A stretch of DNA of 64,000 nt from Clostridiales bacterium UBA1738. Lineage in GTDB: Bacteria; Bacillota; Clostridia; UBA1381. The stretch spans positions 1-64,000 of the forward strand of contig DCIA01000007.1 in assembly GCA_002315735.1 (NCBI GenBank), given 5' to 3'. A program made the translations under genes and the position numbers. Below, piece after piece: positions 1 through 9,285 of the stretch (position 1 is its first letter; every line of letters starts with the position of its first letter). The notes below the pieces were generated by a model that was not told the DNA's origin, made no database searches, and saw nothing but the letters and a program-made list of their open reading frames with translations.

Positions 1-776
1 GTGTGAGAAATGTTAATATTGTGAATATCTCTTAAAGCTTGAGCTGTTTTTCTTAATGACAGACCAAGATTGACATGATATGTTAAGCATAATCCCATAA
101 TATATGCACTTTGTTTTCTAAAACATAAAGACGATGCATATTTAGGGATTGAAGATATATCAATCTTAAAGAAATCAAGATTAAATTCACGATAAAGGTA
201 GTGAAGTTTGTATTTGTTTTTGCCGTTAGGAGAGTTCAAATCATCTTTTTTAACCTTTTTGAGGTTGTTTAGGTAATATGAGCAATGCTTGTTAGTACAT
301 TTGTGGATTGTAAAGTTCTTGCGATCTTTGATAGGCACAAGAACATGGTTGCAATAAGGACATTTTAAAGACAAAGGTTTTGTTACAAATTTACCTGTTT
401 CAAAAGATGTGGAGCAAACCTTGCAGAGGTATTCTCCTTTGCCACCGTTATTGTCATAAATGTACTGATGAGGAGCACCGCAACGAGGACAACAGACTGC
501 TTCAGGAATAGTTTTTCCGTTTCTTCTGTTAATTGGGTGAATAACTTTATTGTATTTCCATTTGTAGTATTCAATGAGAAATTCGTAATCTTGTTTTTCA
601 AATTTGATAATACGAGGAAGCTTATCAGTTTTGAATTTCTGATAATTAGGTGAATGAGAATCATCAAAAACAAATTGCTTCAAGGGTATAAATTTGCAAA
701 TAAATATTACAAGATAATTAATAATTTGTAAAAGGTATTGATTTTGTATAAGTAAATATGATATGATTGATTTCAT
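1..776 (-). CDS. IS transposase, partial (runs off left edge)
   Basis: An open minus-strand frame of 258 residues starts at ATG 774-776 behind a GGAGAA ribosome binding site and continues past the left edge without a stop. It has two zinc-ribbon-like Cys clusters (CCPRCG...C and CPYCNH...CTNKHC), then KYKLHYLYREF and GLCLTYHVNLGLSLRKTAQA. This zinc ribbon plus helix-turn-helix layout is seen in clostridial DDE-type insertion-sequence transposases; the DDE catalytic part would lie outside the window. The exact IS family is not certain. The gene is intact as far as it can be read, and it borders the polysaccharide locus. Confidence 0.8.
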   Translation of the reverse strand, partial: MKSIISYLLIQNQYLLQIINYLVIFICKFIPLKQFVFDDSHSPNYQKFKTDKLPRIIKFEKQDYEFLIEYYKWKYNKVIHPINRRNGKTIPEAVCCPRCGAPHQYIYDNNGGKGEYLCKVCSTSFETGKFVTKPLSLKCPYCNHVLVPIKDRKNFTIHKCTNKHCSYYLNNLKKVKKDDLNSPNGKNKYKLHYLYREFNLDFFKIDISSIPKYASSLCFRKQSAYIMGLCLTYHVNLGLSLRKTAQALRDIHNINISH

Positions 777-968
777 ACCAATAGTTCTCCTTTTGGACTG
801 TTCATTTAATTGGATGTGGTAACTCAATTATACGGCAAAAAGGGGGTTATTGATATATTTTTTATGTAAAATAGGCAAAAACCACAAAAAACAAAGGTTT
901 TAATGAAACTTAAAATAAAAAATGTAGTGTTAATTTGACACTGCCGATGAAACGAAAGGGTTAGTAAA

Positions 969-1622
969 ATGAAGATTTCAAAAAAAGTAATATCATATAT
1001 TTTAGTTTCATTATTAGTTTTTGGTACCTTTATAAATGTTGACGCTGCATCTTTCAAAGATACAAGTGGTCATTGGGCAGAAAAAGTTATTGAAAAATGG
1101 GTGTCAGAAGGAATCATTAATGGTTATGACGGCTACTTTAATCCGGACGCTTCTATTACAAGAGGCGATGTTGCTGTCATATTATGCAGATACAAGAAGT
1201 ACGAAACAATCGGTCAAAATACTTTCAAGGATTTAAGTTTTGACGATTATTTCGCAGACGAGATTTTAAAACTTTCCTACGAAGGCATTATTTACGGCGA
1301 TGTTGGAGGTTACATTAGACCGCTTGATAACATCACTCGTGAAGAAGCATTCGTTATGATTAACAGAATATGCAAATTCAAAGCAAATACAGTTAAACAA
1401 TTTGCAGATAACGACCTTATCTCATCTTGGGCAAGGGACGATGTCTTAGCATTATGTGCTAACCATGTTGTTAACGGCTCTGAAGGGTATATAAACCCTA
1501 CTATGAATATTACAAGGGCTGAATTTGTTCAGGTTGTTGAAAATTTGGATAAGGCTACCAGTCAAATCGACTTTACAACGGTTATCGGTGCAGATGACCA
1601 ATGGCTTGGTAAAATAAAATAA
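969..1622 (+). CDS. S-layer homology (SLH) domain protein
   Basis: A 217-residue secreted protein. Residues 1-27 form a signal peptide (MKISKK, hydrophobic core, cleavage near VDA-A). The rest is three tandem SLH domains (about 28-75, 85-140, 145-195), seen as repeats of FKDTSGHWAEKVIEKW, GYINP and ITRAEF-type motifs. SLH modules bind secondary cell-wall polymers, often pyruvylated, which fits the polysaccharide locus that follows. There is no extra catalytic domain, so it is either a minimal wall-anchored protein or a cell-wall organiser. Start ATG is preceded by GAAAGGG. Confidence 0.85.
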   Translation: MKISKKVISYILVSLLVFGTFINVDAASFKDTSGHWAEKVIEKWVSEGIINGYDGYFNPDASITRGDVAVILCRYKKYETIGQNTFKDLSFDDYFADEILKLSYEGIIYGDVGGYIRPLDNITREEAFVMINRICKFKANTVKQFADNDLISSWARDDVLALCANHVVNGSEGYINPTMNITRAEFVQVVENLDKATSQIDFTTVIGADDQWLGKIK

Positions 1623-1628
1623 CTAATT

Positions 1629-1663
1629 TGTCAAGCAGGTAACCCTTGGCTATCTGCTTGACA
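1629..1663 (+). terminator. 13-bp stem hairpin after the SLH gene
   Basis: GTCAAGCAG (1630-1638) is complementary to CTGCTTGAC (1654-1662). The stem extends to 13 bp (one G-T) around a 9-nt loop. No U-run follows, so it may be a weak terminator, an RNA-processing hairpin or an operator for the regulator that starts 29 bp downstream. Confidence 0.4.
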
Positions 1664-1691
1664 CAAACTTAAAAGCACAAGTGGTGAGGTT

Positions 1692-2480
1692 ATGATAAAA
1701 ACTATAATATTAGATAATGAAATCCCTTCGGCTTCACTGCTTGAATGTGCTTTCAACAAAACAGATTTTGTGGAATTGGTTGGCAAGTTTAATTTAAACT
1801 CCAACTCCTTGAATTTTGCAAAGTCAAACTCTGTGGACATGGTATTTATCAATGTTGAAACCAAAAAAAAAGATGTTGAATTTTTAAAACAGCTAAAGGA
1901 GTTTCTTCCTAATATAATAATAGTTGTTATTTCAAAGGATTGTAATGTGTCGAAAGATGCAATGAAAATCGGCACAGACTACTTTATGCCAATGCCTTAC
2001 TCCATAGATGATGCCTTAATGGTATTAGAAAAAATGAAAGTTCTTGCTACAAGGCTCAATAAAAATGTTCGTATTCGGACATTTGGTTATTTTGATGTGT
2101 TTGTTAATGGCAAACCAATACATTTTTCAAGTTCTAAGGCAAAAGAACTTTTGGCATACCTTGTTGATAGAAATGGTGGTATTGTTACAAGCAGAGATGG
2201 GTTCTCTACTATTTGGGAGGATAAACCCTACGACCACAATATTGCAGGTATGTATCGCAGGGCGTTAAGCGTTCTCAAAAAAACACTAAAAGATGCAGGG
2301 GCAGACGAAATTCTGTTTGCTACTCCAAAAGGATATGCAATCAACAAAAGTTGTGTAGATTGCGACTATTTTAAGTTTTTAGACGGAAATAAAGATGTCA
2401 TCGCAAATTGGAACGGTGAATATCTTACAAATTACAGTTGGGGTGAATATACCCTATCAATTTTGTTAGACAGACAATAA
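1692..2480 (+). CDS. Response-regulator-like protein with OmpR/SARP-type winged helix
   Basis: A 262-residue regulator. Residues 1-118 resemble a CheY receiver (MIKTIILDNE start, IIIVVISK, a GTDYFMPMPYS loop), but the expected phospho-acceptor Asp strand reads VDMVFINVE, with Asn where Asp should be, so phosphorylation is doubtful. Residues 125-225 form a winged helix (VRIRTFGYFDVFVNGKPI, SSKAKELLAYLVDRNGGIV, YRRALSVLKKTL) of the type found in SARP-like regulators. Placed at the head of the polysaccharide operon, it probably controls that locus. No histidine kinase gene is nearby. Confidence 0.7.
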   Translation: MIKTIILDNEIPSASLLECAFNKTDFVELVGKFNLNSNSLNFAKSNSVDMVFINVETKKKDVEFLKQLKEFLPNIIIVVISKDCNVSKDAMKIGTDYFMPMPYSIDDALMVLEKMKVLATRLNKNVRIRTFGYFDVFVNGKPIHFSSSKAKELLAYLVDRNGGIVTSRDGFSTIWEDKPYDHNIAGMYRRALSVLKKTLKDAGADEILFATPKGYAINKSCVDCDYFKFLDGNKDVIANWNGEYLTNYSWGEYTLSILLDRQ

Positions 2481-2509
2481 ACAATATTTAGGGAAAGGGG
2501 AATATCATT

Positions 2510-3130
2510 TTGTATACTGTTGTAAAAAGATTGTTAGACATAATTTTTTCAATAATACTAATTATTATCTTTATCCCGATTTGGGTACTTGTGCCTATTA
2601 TGATTAGGTTAGAAAGCAAAGGTAACCCTATATTTGTTCAAGACAGGTTAGGCGTGAACGGCAAAGTATTCAAAATATATAAATTTAGAACAATGTGCGT
2701 GGGTGCTGAAAATATGGGTAGTGGTCAATACTCTTTTGAGGGCGATTCCCGTGTTACCAAAATCGGCCATATTTTACGAAAGACAAGTATTGATGAATTA
2801 CCACAAATTTTTAATATCTTGACCGGTAAAATGAGCTTTATTGGGCCAAGGCCTACGCTTACATATCATCCTATGAAATTTGAGGAATATTCTGCAGAGC
2901 AAAAGCACAGATTTGATGTTAGACCTGGTGTTACAGGCATTGCACAGGTTAACGGCAGAAAGCAAATTGACTGGGATAAGCGCATAGAATATGACAATTA
3001 CTATGTGGCAAATATGTCTTTAATTATTGATATTAAAATCTTCTGTGCAACGCTTGTTTCGTTAATTAAAATGAATGACAATGAAAATGTTGAAGAAACA
3101 ACTAATGCGAAAGAGAGCAAGGTTGGGTGA
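2510..3130 (+). CDS. Undecaprenyl-phosphate sugar phosphotransferase (initiating PGT)
   Basis: A 206-residue monotopic phosphoglycosyl transferase of the bacterial sugar transferase family (WcaJ/PssY/EpsL type). It transfers a sugar phosphate to undecaprenyl phosphate to start repeat-unit synthesis. It has one N-terminal membrane segment (residues 8-33), then KIYKFRTM, the catalytic Asp-Glu dyad in SIDELPQ, IGPRP, and RPGVTGIAQVNGR. Length matches the small single-domain class. TTG start at 2510 behind AAAGGGG. It is the first assembly gene of the locus. Confidence 0.9.
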   Translation: MYTVVKRLLDIIFSIILIIIFIPIWVLVPIMIRLESKGNPIFVQDRLGVNGKVFKIYKFRTMCVGAENMGSGQYSFEGDSRVTKIGHILRKTSIDELPQIFNILTGKMSFIGPRPTLTYHPMKFEEYSAEQKHRFDVRPGVTGIAQVNGRKQIDWDKRIEYDNYYVANMSLIIDIKIFCATLVSLIKMNDNENVEETTNAKESKVG

Positions 3131-3137
3131 ATATAAT

Positions 3138-4883
3138 ATGTTAAAATTGATGTGTATTACAAACGATATAAATATGGTTAAAATCATTGAAAAAACCGGC
3201 GTTGAAAGGGTTATGGTTGACCTTGAAAAGAATGGTAAGTTAGAACGTCAGCGTGGTTGGAATTCAGCTATTTCAAACCATACAATTGCTGATGTTGCAA
3301 GGGTTAGAAAGGCTTGTAAGAAGGCCGATTTGCTTGTTAGAATAAATTCAATTAACAAAAATAGTGCTAACGAAATCGAGGAAGTTCTATCATATAATCC
3401 GGATATTATTATGCTTCCCTATTTCAAAAAAGCAAGTGAAGTTGAACAGTTTGTATCAATGGTAAATGGCAGGGCAAAGGTTTGCATACTTATTGAAACC
3501 AAAGAAGCCGTTGAAAACATTGATGAAATCCTTTCTGTAAAAGGTATTGATGAGGCATTTATCGGACTTAATGACCTTAGCCATTCAACAGGGAAAGAGT
3601 TTTTATTTGAATGCTTGTGTGATGGAATGGTTGAAAAAATTATCGAAAAAATCAAAGAGTATGGCATAAAAGACTATGGTTTTGGTGGTATTGCTCACGT
3701 AGGTTATAAAAAGATTCCGGCTGAAATGATTATTGCAGAACATTATAGATTAGGCTCAACTTGTACTATTTTATCTCGCTCATTTTACAGTGAAGTTGAA
3801 GGTTTAGATAACAACGAGGATATGGAAGAATATTTCAAGGAACAAGTGGAATTGATTCGCAGAGTGGAAAAAGCTGCTTGCTATCTTGACGAAGATATGT
3901 TTAGGTATAATCAAAAAAGGCTTAAAACTAAGATTGACAATATTATTAAAAGTGCAAAACCGAAAAATAAGGTTAACATTTTAATTGCAGGGAATAGCTT
4001 TAAGTTAGATGACAAAAAGTATAAGGACAACAAGTTGCTTAAAATTAGTGTTGACTGTCAAGCATGGGAAACTGACGAGGTTGAAAATCCTGAAAAGTAC
4101 GACTATGTTATCTGCAACAACCTATTTTTATATAACGATATAAAGAAGTTTAAAAATTTAAAGGTTATTCAACTTTTAAGTTCCGGAATTTCCGAAAAAC
4201 TTAGAAAATATGCAGAGGAAAATAACATTACACTTTACAACGCAAAGGATGTTTACAGTATTCCTATTGCTGAAACTATTGTTATGCAGATTTTAAATAT
4301 CAGCAAAAATTCTAAGTTCTTCTATAAGAATCAAGCAAACAAAAAATGGGAAAAGGACAGACAATTACGTGAATTAAGCGGCAAAACAGCCATGGTTATT
4401 GGTTATGGGAGCATTGGTCGTGAAACAGCAAAAAGACTTTCGTCATTCGGCGTAAATGTTTTTGCTGCCAACAGAACAAAGGTATCTGATGAATATATTT
4501 CAAATTGCATTTCAATGAACGAATTGATTAAAAATGTCGGAAGTGCAGATATTGTCGTTGTTTGCGTTGCCGGTGTAGAAGAAACACGCAATTTAATAAA
4601 TAAAGATTTTTTTGATAATATGAAAAACGATAGTATTTTTGTAAATGTTTCAAGAGGCTTTGTTGTTAATGAGGAAGCGCTTATTAACGCGATTAAATCC
4701 GATAAATTCCGTGGTGTTGCTCTTGATGTATTTGAAAGTGAGCCGCTTAGCGAAAATAGTTGCCTATGGGATTATGAAAATGTATATATTACACCTCACA
4801 ACTCCTTTGTTGGCGACGGTATAAATGACAGATTATATCAATTAGTAATATCAAATTTCAGAAAACATTTTGTGGAAGTGTAA
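3138..4883 (+). CDS. Fusion: HpcH/HpaI-type aldolase + D-2-hydroxyacid dehydrogenase
   Basis: A 581-residue two-domain protein. Residues 1-250 resemble HpcH/HpaI aldolase/citrate lyase TIM barrels (VDLEKNG, LVRINS, IIMLPYF, metal-ligand Glu in LIETKEA, Asp in GLNDLSHS). Residues 275-581 are an NAD-dependent D-isomer 2-hydroxyacid dehydrogenase with a Rossmann motif GYGSIGRE and the catalytic Arg (NVSRGF), Glu (DVFESEPL) and His (ITPHNSF). A longer frame begins at 3075 but overlaps the previous gene; ATG 3138 has the better context. The domains could make and reduce a 2-oxoacid, suggesting synthesis of a hydroxyacid-type decoration for the polysaccharide (inference). Confidence 0.85.
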   Translation: MLKLMCITNDINMVKIIEKTGVERVMVDLEKNGKLERQRGWNSAISNHTIADVARVRKACKKADLLVRINSINKNSANEIEEVLSYNPDIIMLPYFKKASEVEQFVSMVNGRAKVCILIETKEAVENIDEILSVKGIDEAFIGLNDLSHSTGKEFLFECLCDGMVEKIIEKIKEYGIKDYGFGGIAHVGYKKIPAEMIIAEHYRLGSTCTILSRSFYSEVEGLDNNEDMEEYFKEQVELIRRVEKAACYLDEDMFRYNQKRLKTKIDNIIKSAKPKNKVNILIAGNSFKLDDKKYKDNKLLKISVDCQAWETDEVENPEKYDYVICNNLFLYNDIKKFKNLKVIQLLSSGISEKLRKYAEENNITLYNAKDVYSIPIAETIVMQILNISKNSKFFYKNQANKKWEKDRQLRELSGKTAMVIGYGSIGRETAKRLSSFGVNVFAANRTKVSDEYISNCISMNELIKNVGSADIVVVCVAGVEETRNLINKDFFDNMKNDSIFVNVSRGFVVNEEALINAIKSDKFRGVALDVFESEPLSENSCLWDYENVYITPHNSFVGDGINDRLYQLVISNFRKHFVEV

Positions 4884-4887
4884 TGTA

Positions 4888-6000
4888 GTGAAAAAAGTAC
4901 TTATTACAGCAACTGTGCAAAGCCACATATGCCAATTCCATACGGGTTTAATGAAAAGGCTTACGAAAAACGGGTATTGTATAGATGTTGCTGCAAAAAA
5001 CAACCTGGATATTAAGCCTGGGCTTAATATTGAAGATGCAAAAAATGTTTATGACATTCCATTTTCAAGAAGCCCGTTTAATCTATCCAATGTAAAAGCA
5101 TACAAAATATTGAAAAGTATTATAGAGAAAAATGACTATGATATTATCCATTGTAATACGCCTGTTGGAGGGTTTGTTACAAGGCTTGCTGCGCGTAAGG
5201 CAAGAAAGCGTGGTACAAAGGTTATTTATACTGCACATGGGTTCCATTTTTATAAGGGAGCTCCTGTTTTGAATTGGTTAATTTACTTCCCTTTGGAATG
5301 GATTATGTCGTTTTTAACAGATGTTTTAATCACTATAAATACTGACGATTATAATTTATCTCAAAGGTTTCTTCATCCAAAGAAACTTTTCTACGTTAAG
5401 GGCGTAGGTTTTGACCAGAATCGTGTTAAAGAACCTACATTAACTAAGGAAGAAATGCGAAAAAAACTTGGCATTCCCGATAATTCGGTTATGCTGTTCT
5501 CCATAGGAGAGGTTTTAAAACGTAAAAACCACGAAACTGTGTTAAGGGCAATATCTAAAATTAAGAATTTGGATATCTATTATTACATAGCAGGTAATGG
5601 CCCTATGGAGGAATATTATAAAACTTTAATTTCAGAACTTGGCATTAACGCAACTTTGCTTGGCTACACAAGGGATATTGCGAATTATATGAATATGGCA
5701 GATATCTTTATGTTTCCATCAATTCAAGAGGGCTTGCCTATTGCGCTAATGGAGGCAATGGAGGCAGGCAAGGCAGTTATTGCTTCTGATATCAGGGGTA
5801 CAAGGGATTTAATTAAAGATAGTCAGGGTGGCTATTTGTTAAATACCTTTGATGTTGACGGCTTTGCTAAAAAGATAGTTGAACTGTCAAATGATAAGCA
5901 AAAAATTGATGAAATGGGCAAGATAAATAAGCAAAATGTTGAACCATATAAAATGGATAACATATTAGCAGAAATGTTGGGTTTATACAACAATCTATAG
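4888..6000 (+). CDS. Glycosyltransferase family 4 (GT-B)
   Basis: A 370-residue retaining GT4 glycosyltransferase. The N-terminal domain carries HCNTPVGGFVTRLAAR and TAHGFHFYKG, typical of EpsD-like enzymes. The C-terminal nucleotide-sugar site has GEVLKRKNHE and the EX7E motif EGLPIALME. GTG start at 4888 follows GGAAGTG; an upstream start at 4870 would overlap the fusion gene. It probably adds the second sugar of the lipid-linked repeat; the sugar is unknown. Confidence 0.88.
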   Translation: MKKVLITATVQSHICQFHTGLMKRLTKNGYCIDVAAKNNLDIKPGLNIEDAKNVYDIPFSRSPFNLSNVKAYKILKSIIEKNDYDIIHCNTPVGGFVTRLAARKARKRGTKVIYTAHGFHFYKGAPVLNWLIYFPLEWIMSFLTDVLITINTDDYNLSQRFLHPKKLFYVKGVGFDQNRVKEPTLTKEEMRKKLGIPDNSVMLFSIGEVLKRKNHETVLRAISKIKNLDIYYYIAGNGPMEEYYKTLISELGINATLLGYTRDIANYMNMADIFMFPSIQEGLPIALMEAMEAGKAVIASDIRGTRDLIKDSQGGYLLNTFDVDGFAKKIVELSNDKQKIDEMGKINKQNVEPYKMDNILAEMLGLYNNL

Positions 6001-6011
6001 GAGGTTGTAAT

Positions 6012-7115
6012 TTGAAAGTTTTACAAATAGTTACAGATTTGAGAATTTCAAATGGAATAATGAGTGTTGTATTAAATTATGCTAAGGCGATGCCGAAAGG
6101 TATCACCTTTGATGTGCTTTATTTTAGAGATTTTAAAGAAAATAGAAAAGCTGACATCGAAGATTTGGGAGGAAAGGTTTACCAAATCAAACAACCGGGC
6201 ATTAAAAGCTTTGGGCATTGTGATATAGATGATTTTTTAAATGGACATAAGGGAGAATATCAAGCAGTACATATCCATGCACCACATTTGGCAATAATGC
6301 TTGTTCCAAAGTTAAGAAAATATGGGTTTAATCGCATTGCGGTTAGTTGTCATTCTGTGTGGTACTCTTTATTTCCTAAAAACAGGTTGCGTAATCACAT
6401 TTTAAGCATACCTGTAAAATATATGAATGTGCAAAGGCTTGCTTGTGGCAAAATGGCAGGGGAGTTTTGGTATGGTAAGGGCAATTTTAAGGTGTTGCCT
6501 AATGCAATTAATTGCGAATGTTTCAGATATGACGAAATTAAAAGAATTAAAAAACGTGAAGAACTTGGCTACACGGACAAGTTTGTAGTTGGGCATGTGG
6601 GCAGAGTAAAGCCGGTGCAGAAAAATCATCCGTTTTTGATTGAAATTTTTGCTGAAATTTGTAAAATTAACAGTGAATCACGCCTTGTTTTAATAGGGGC
6701 AAACAAAGAGCCGGAACTTGTTTCGTTAGCACAAAAACTTGGAGTTGAGGATAAAATCGACTTTGTTGGGCAAAGGACAGATGTTAACCAACTGTTGGCG
6801 TCAATGGATGTCTTTATATTCCCTTCGTTTTATGAGGGACTGCCGGTTTCTGTGGTTGAGGCACAGGCAGCGGGGTTACCCGTTGTTATGTCGAATTCTG
6901 TAACAGACGAGGTTTGTTGTACTGATAAAATCATCAGGATTTCACTTGAAAAAAGTGCAAAAGAATGGGCAGAAACAGCAATGGAATATGCAAAAAAAGG
7001 CGTAGGAGATACCTTTGACCAAATGATTAAGTCGGGCTGGGACATAAATGCAAGCGGACAAAAACTTGCAGAGTTTTATGGTACGGGGGTGTTTAAGAAT
7101 GACAGATGCTCCTAA
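6012..7115 (+). CDS. Glycosyltransferase family 4
   Basis: A 367-residue GT4 enzyme with a TTG start behind GGAGG. N-terminal MKVLQIVTDLR...NGIMSVVLNYA, a CGKMAGEFWYGK region before the interdomain linker, KVLPNAI, VGHVGRVKPVQKNHPF, and EX7E in EGLPVSVVE. It is clearly paralogous to the glycosyltransferases at 7099, 8213 and 10188, so this block probably grew by duplication and divergence. Acceptor and donor cannot be read from sequence. Confidence 0.88.
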   Translation: MKVLQIVTDLRISNGIMSVVLNYAKAMPKGITFDVLYFRDFKENRKADIEDLGGKVYQIKQPGIKSFGHCDIDDFLNGHKGEYQAVHIHAPHLAIMLVPKLRKYGFNRIAVSCHSVWYSLFPKNRLRNHILSIPVKYMNVQRLACGKMAGEFWYGKGNFKVLPNAINCECFRYDEIKRIKKREELGYTDKFVVGHVGRVKPVQKNHPFLIEIFAEICKINSESRLVLIGANKEPELVSLAQKLGVEDKIDFVGQRTDVNQLLASMDVFIFPSFYEGLPVSVVEAQAAGLPVVMSNSVTDEVCCTDKIIRISLEKSAKEWAETAMEYAKKGVGDTFDQMIKSGWDINASGQKLAEFYGTGVFKNDRCS

Positions 7116-8211
7116 ACGCGTTTTACTTGTGTTTGGTAAGCTAAATCGTGGCGGTGCAGAAACTTTGGCAATGAATATATATAGAAATATTGACAGGGCT
7201 AAACTTCAATTTGACTTCATCGTTCACACCAATGATAAATGCGATTATGATCAAGAAATTTTAAGTTTAGGCGGTAAAATTTATCGCTTTCCAAGGTACA
7301 ATGTAATAAATCATTTTGAATATAAAAAACAGTGGAATGAGTTTTTTAAAGAACATAAGGAATACAAAGTTATTCATGCTCATATGACAGGGTCTGCAAG
7401 CGTATTTTTACCAATATCTAAAAAGTATGGGCTTTATACTGTGTCCCACAGTCATATTGCTAAATCTCAAGAGGGTATTAGGCAAAAAATAATAGATTTA
7501 TATAGGTTGCCATTAAAAAGAATAAGCGACTATATGTTTGCTTGTTCAGATATTGCAGGTGAATGGATGTTTGGCAAGAACATTAGCAAAATGCCAAACT
7601 ACAAAATAATTAAAAATGGCATAGATGCAGAAAAATTTGCGTTTTCTGCGGAAAAAAGGGAACAAATCAGGAAGGAATTTAACCTTGATAACTGTTTTGT
7701 AATAGGAAATGTTGCTCGCTTTCATAGGCAAAAAAACCACGAATTTCTTATAAATATTATGCGAGAAGTGGTAAATATAGAACCAACTTCAAAGTTACTT
7801 CTTGTAGGTTCAGGTCAGTTGGAAGAGTATTTAAAAAAACAAGCGAAAGAACTTGGAATTGAAGAAAATGTTATATTTACCGGGATTAGAGAAGACATAG
7901 ACAAAATACTTTGTGCAATCGACGTATTTTGTATGCCGTCATTTCGTGAAGGCTTGCCGGTATCCCTTGTAGAAGCACAAGGTTCAGGCGTTCAAATAGT
8001 GTGCTCGAATACTATTGCGAAAGAAATACAAATTACGGATTTAATTCATCAACTTTCATTAGATGACTGTGCATTAAAATGGGCAGATGAAATAATAAAG
8101 TACAAAACATATAATCGAAAAAACAGAGTTTGTGAACTTGTAAAGGCAGGTTATGATATTAAGTCCACAGCAAAGTGGATTGAAAATTTCTATTTAGGAA
8201 AAAGTGAGTAA
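7099..8211 (+). CDS. Glycosyltransferase family 4
   Basis: A 370-residue GT4 enzyme. ATG 7099 sits within the end of the previous gene (17-bp overlap), implying translational coupling; a start at 7048 is less likely. Motifs are GKLNRGGAETLAMNIYRN, HAHMTGSAS, HSHIAKS, ACSDIAGEWMFGK, IKNGIDAEKF, RFHRQKNHEF and EX7E EGLPVSLVE. Similar to the neighbouring GT4 enzymes but not identical in the donor region. Confidence 0.88.
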   Translation: MTDAPKRVLLVFGKLNRGGAETLAMNIYRNIDRAKLQFDFIVHTNDKCDYDQEILSLGGKIYRFPRYNVINHFEYKKQWNEFFKEHKEYKVIHAHMTGSASVFLPISKKYGLYTVSHSHIAKSQEGIRQKIIDLYRLPLKRISDYMFACSDIAGEWMFGKNISKMPNYKIIKNGIDAEKFAFSAEKREQIRKEFNLDNCFVIGNVARFHRQKNHEFLINIMREVVNIEPTSKLLLVGSGQLEEYLKKQAKELGIEENVIFTGIREDIDKILCAIDVFCMPSFREGLPVSLVEAQGSGVQIVCSNTIAKEIQITDLIHQLSLDDCALKWADEIIKYKTYNRKNRVCELVKAGYDIKSTAKWIENFYLGKSE

Positions 8212-8212
8212 A

Positions 8213-9274
8213 ATGAGTGATATTAGGGTTTTGCATTTTGGATATAGCATCAATTTAGGTGGGGTTGAAATGGTTATTAAAAATATTGCATTAAATAGCC
8301 ATATTCCTTGCGATATTTTGGTAACTTCTCAAAATGAAGTTCCGTTTGAAAAGGAACTGATTGATAGTGGTTGTAATATTATGCGCATACCTCCAAGGAG
8401 AGAAAACCCATTAGCTTATAAGAAGAATATTAAAAAACTTTTAGTTGAGCATCCTGAATATAAAATTATTCACGTACACCTTAACACTGCAAGCAGTATA
8501 GAGCCTATTGTTGTTGCTCGTGCGTTGGGTCGCAAGGTTGTTGTTCATAGCCATAGTAGCAATTCGTCCTTTGGAAAACTCACAAAAGTCCTTCACACAA
8601 TAAACAAAAGAAGATTAAATATGCTTTCTGTTGTTAAAATTGCTTGTTCGGATTTGGCAGGAAAATTTATGTTTGTCAAAGATTATAAGGTAATTCATAA
8701 CGGAATAGTTGTTGAACAATATAAATACTGCCAACAGTATAGGGAAGAAATACGCCAACAGTTTGGTTTGTTGATGGAGGATTTTGTAATACTAAATGTA
8801 GGAATGTTATATTCAATTAAAAACCAAAGTTTTTTAATTGATGTTTTAAAAGATGTTTTGAAGACCAAACCAAATGCAAAACTTTTGTTAGTGGGAGAAG
8901 GTTTTGACAAGGAAAAGTTAGTTGCTCGTGCAAAATCAAATGGTGTAGAAAATCAAGTGATATTCGTAGGAAAGTGTATATATGTTAATAAATTATACAG
9001 TGTGGCAGATGCTTTTGCATTGCCGTCGTTGTTTGAGGGGTATCCGCTAACCTTGGTTGAGGCAATGGTGTCAGGTTTAAAATGCTTGGTTTCTAAGAAC
9101 GTTCCATATTTTAATTCAAACAACCTGGAGTATTTACCACTTGAACATAATTTGTGGGCAGAAAAAATATGTGGCATAAAAACAAATTACCATAGAGAAA
9201 TTTGTGATAGTAGCCAATACGATGTTAAAAATATGGTTTCTAAAATAAACAAACTCTACGAAATATTGTTGTAA
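8213..9274 (+). CDS. Glycosyltransferase family 4
   Basis: A 353-residue GT4 enzyme. Starts at ATG 8213, one base after the preceding stop; a GTG three codons upstream is possible. Motifs are FGYSINLGGVEMVIKNIA, HVHLNTASS, HSHSSNS, ACSDLAGKFMF, IHNGIVVEQY, GMLYSIKNQSF and EX7E EGYPLTLVE. Part of the tandem paralogous GT4 set. Confidence 0.87.
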   Translation: MSDIRVLHFGYSINLGGVEMVIKNIALNSHIPCDILVTSQNEVPFEKELIDSGCNIMRIPPRRENPLAYKKNIKKLLVEHPEYKIIHVHLNTASSIEPIVVARALGRKVVVHSHSSNSSFGKLTKVLHTINKRRLNMLSVVKIACSDLAGKFMFVKDYKVIHNGIVVEQYKYCQQYREEIRQQFGLLMEDFVILNVGMLYSIKNQSFLIDVLKDVLKTKPNAKLLLVGEGFDKEKLVARAKSNGVENQVIFVGKCIYVNKLYSVADAFALPSLFEGYPLTLVEAMVSGLKCLVSKNVPYFNSNNLEYLPLEHNLWAEKICGIKTNYHREICDSSQYDVKNMVSKINKLYEILL

Positions 9275-9285
9275 GGTGAAAGCTA

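Noticed and set aside
383..673. A 96-residue minus-strand frame over the transposase
   Set aside because: The frame that carries the zinc-ribbon cysteines and a ribosome binding site runs through the same stretch; this one is a shadow.
3075..3137. Longer start for the aldolase/dehydrogenase fusion
   Set aside because: It overlaps the sugar transferase gene out of frame; HpaI-like sequence begins only after ATG 3138.
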